Part shown: piece by piece, positions 63,631 to 64,000 of the stretch
Layout of the letters: the number at the start of each line of letters is the position of its first letter
Numbering within the stretch: position 1 is the first letter of the stretch
Notes under the pieces: generated by a model
The model's input: only the letters and a program-made list of their open reading frames with translations
What the model was told of the DNA's origin: nothing
The model's database searches: none
Source: Cycas panzhihuaensis
Lineage: Eukaryota > Cycadophyta
Direction: 5' to 3'
NCBI GenBank assembly: GCA_023213395.1
Contig: CM041465.1
Span: 247,263,741-247,327,740, forward strand
DNA: 64,000 nt
Program-made: the position numbers and the translations under genes

Positions 63631-64000
63631 GTTCCTTGGTGTAACGGAATACTGTTGCTAGCTGTTGTATGTGTCTCGTGTGTTTAGCATCCGAAACGCA
63701 CAGATTTTTGAGGAATGTTAGGCTGGAATGTTGCTGTAATCTGTCCCAGAATTCTTTCTCTTGGTCACTTGAGGAAGAGAACTATATGAACGAAAAGAAC
63801 CGCAAGTTGCACTTCTTTTTGGGAAGGGAAAAGCTCAGAGATATCATTTAAGGAGAATAATGTACTTTGAATAGAAGTTCTTGGTTTTGATTGCAACAAT
63901 GGTACTTTGTGGTGACTTACAAATATCAAACCAAAATTCATAGTCTATTATTGTTGCTATTGAAAATTTGAGTGTGCCTTAGTAGAGGTCTTTTGCTTTC
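63631..64000. other. Flanking DNA right of N
   Basis: Continuation of the host sequence of N. It is less AT-rich than the leaders. A 60-codon frame (63669-63851) is open but shows no known motif and no supporting context. Nothing else recognised. Confidence 0.5.

Noticed and set aside
63669-63851. 60-codon frame in the final flank as a possible host exon
   Set aside because: No splice pattern, motif or similarity that I can point to; too short to support.

Overview
The window is a solid block of nested LTR retrotransposons of the Ty1/copia superfamily, as expected for repeat-rich heterochromatin of a large plant genome. AT-rich composition, primer binding sites matching the 3' end of plant initiator-Met tRNA (TGGTATCAGAGC), copia-order polyproteins (gag, protease, integrase, RT, RNase H) and deep nesting support a seed plant. 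A slow-turnover genome such as a gymnosperm would fit, but the sequence alone does not decide this. I found no intact host gene, structural RNA gene, CRISPR array or bacterial feature.

Layout. I label the elements F, G, H, B, E, I, D, C, J, M, K, L and N. (1) 1-32460: the outermost element is F (minus strand), seen in two pieces (3057-3996 and 28487-32460). It is split on the left by G (plus strand, 3' end at 3056, body off-window), which is itself split by H (plus strand, 1-2738). F is also split by B (minus strand, 3997-28481, 190-bp LTRs, target-site duplication GCTCT). Inside B lie E (minus, 5163-8318), I (plus, 8319-about 11355, inside E), D (minus, about 11356-13767, inside C), C (minus, 13768-24512) and J (minus, 15109-21908, inside C, duplication TTGTT). 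The mutual truncation of I, E, C and D can be explained by one deletion near 11355. (2) 32461-37893: non-coding repeats, a probable LTR and two decayed coding relics I cannot assign. (3) 37894-58384: M (plus, 206-bp LTRs, duplication AACAA), carrying K (plus, 40182-47966, duplication GTAAA) and L (minus, 50207-57724, one LTR truncated). (4) 58442-63630: N (minus, 196-bp LTRs, duplication GTTCA/GTTCC), then 370 bp of unassigned flank.

Two lineages are visible. The 'long' lineage (H, I, K, J, L; also C by its gag) has LTRs of about 540-580 bp rich in perfect palindromes and, where seen, a leader of 1.4-2.5 kb between primer site and gag. The 'short' lineage (B, E, G, M, N) has LTRs of about 190-240 bp with a shared TGTTAGAATA-type start, and tandem CCHC knuckles in M, with similar paired remnants in B and N. 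D and F have LTRs unlike either. Every polyprotein is broken. In H and K the damage is almost all in-frame stop codons, mostly TAG, with no frameshift over long stretches. Several stops are shared between separate copies.
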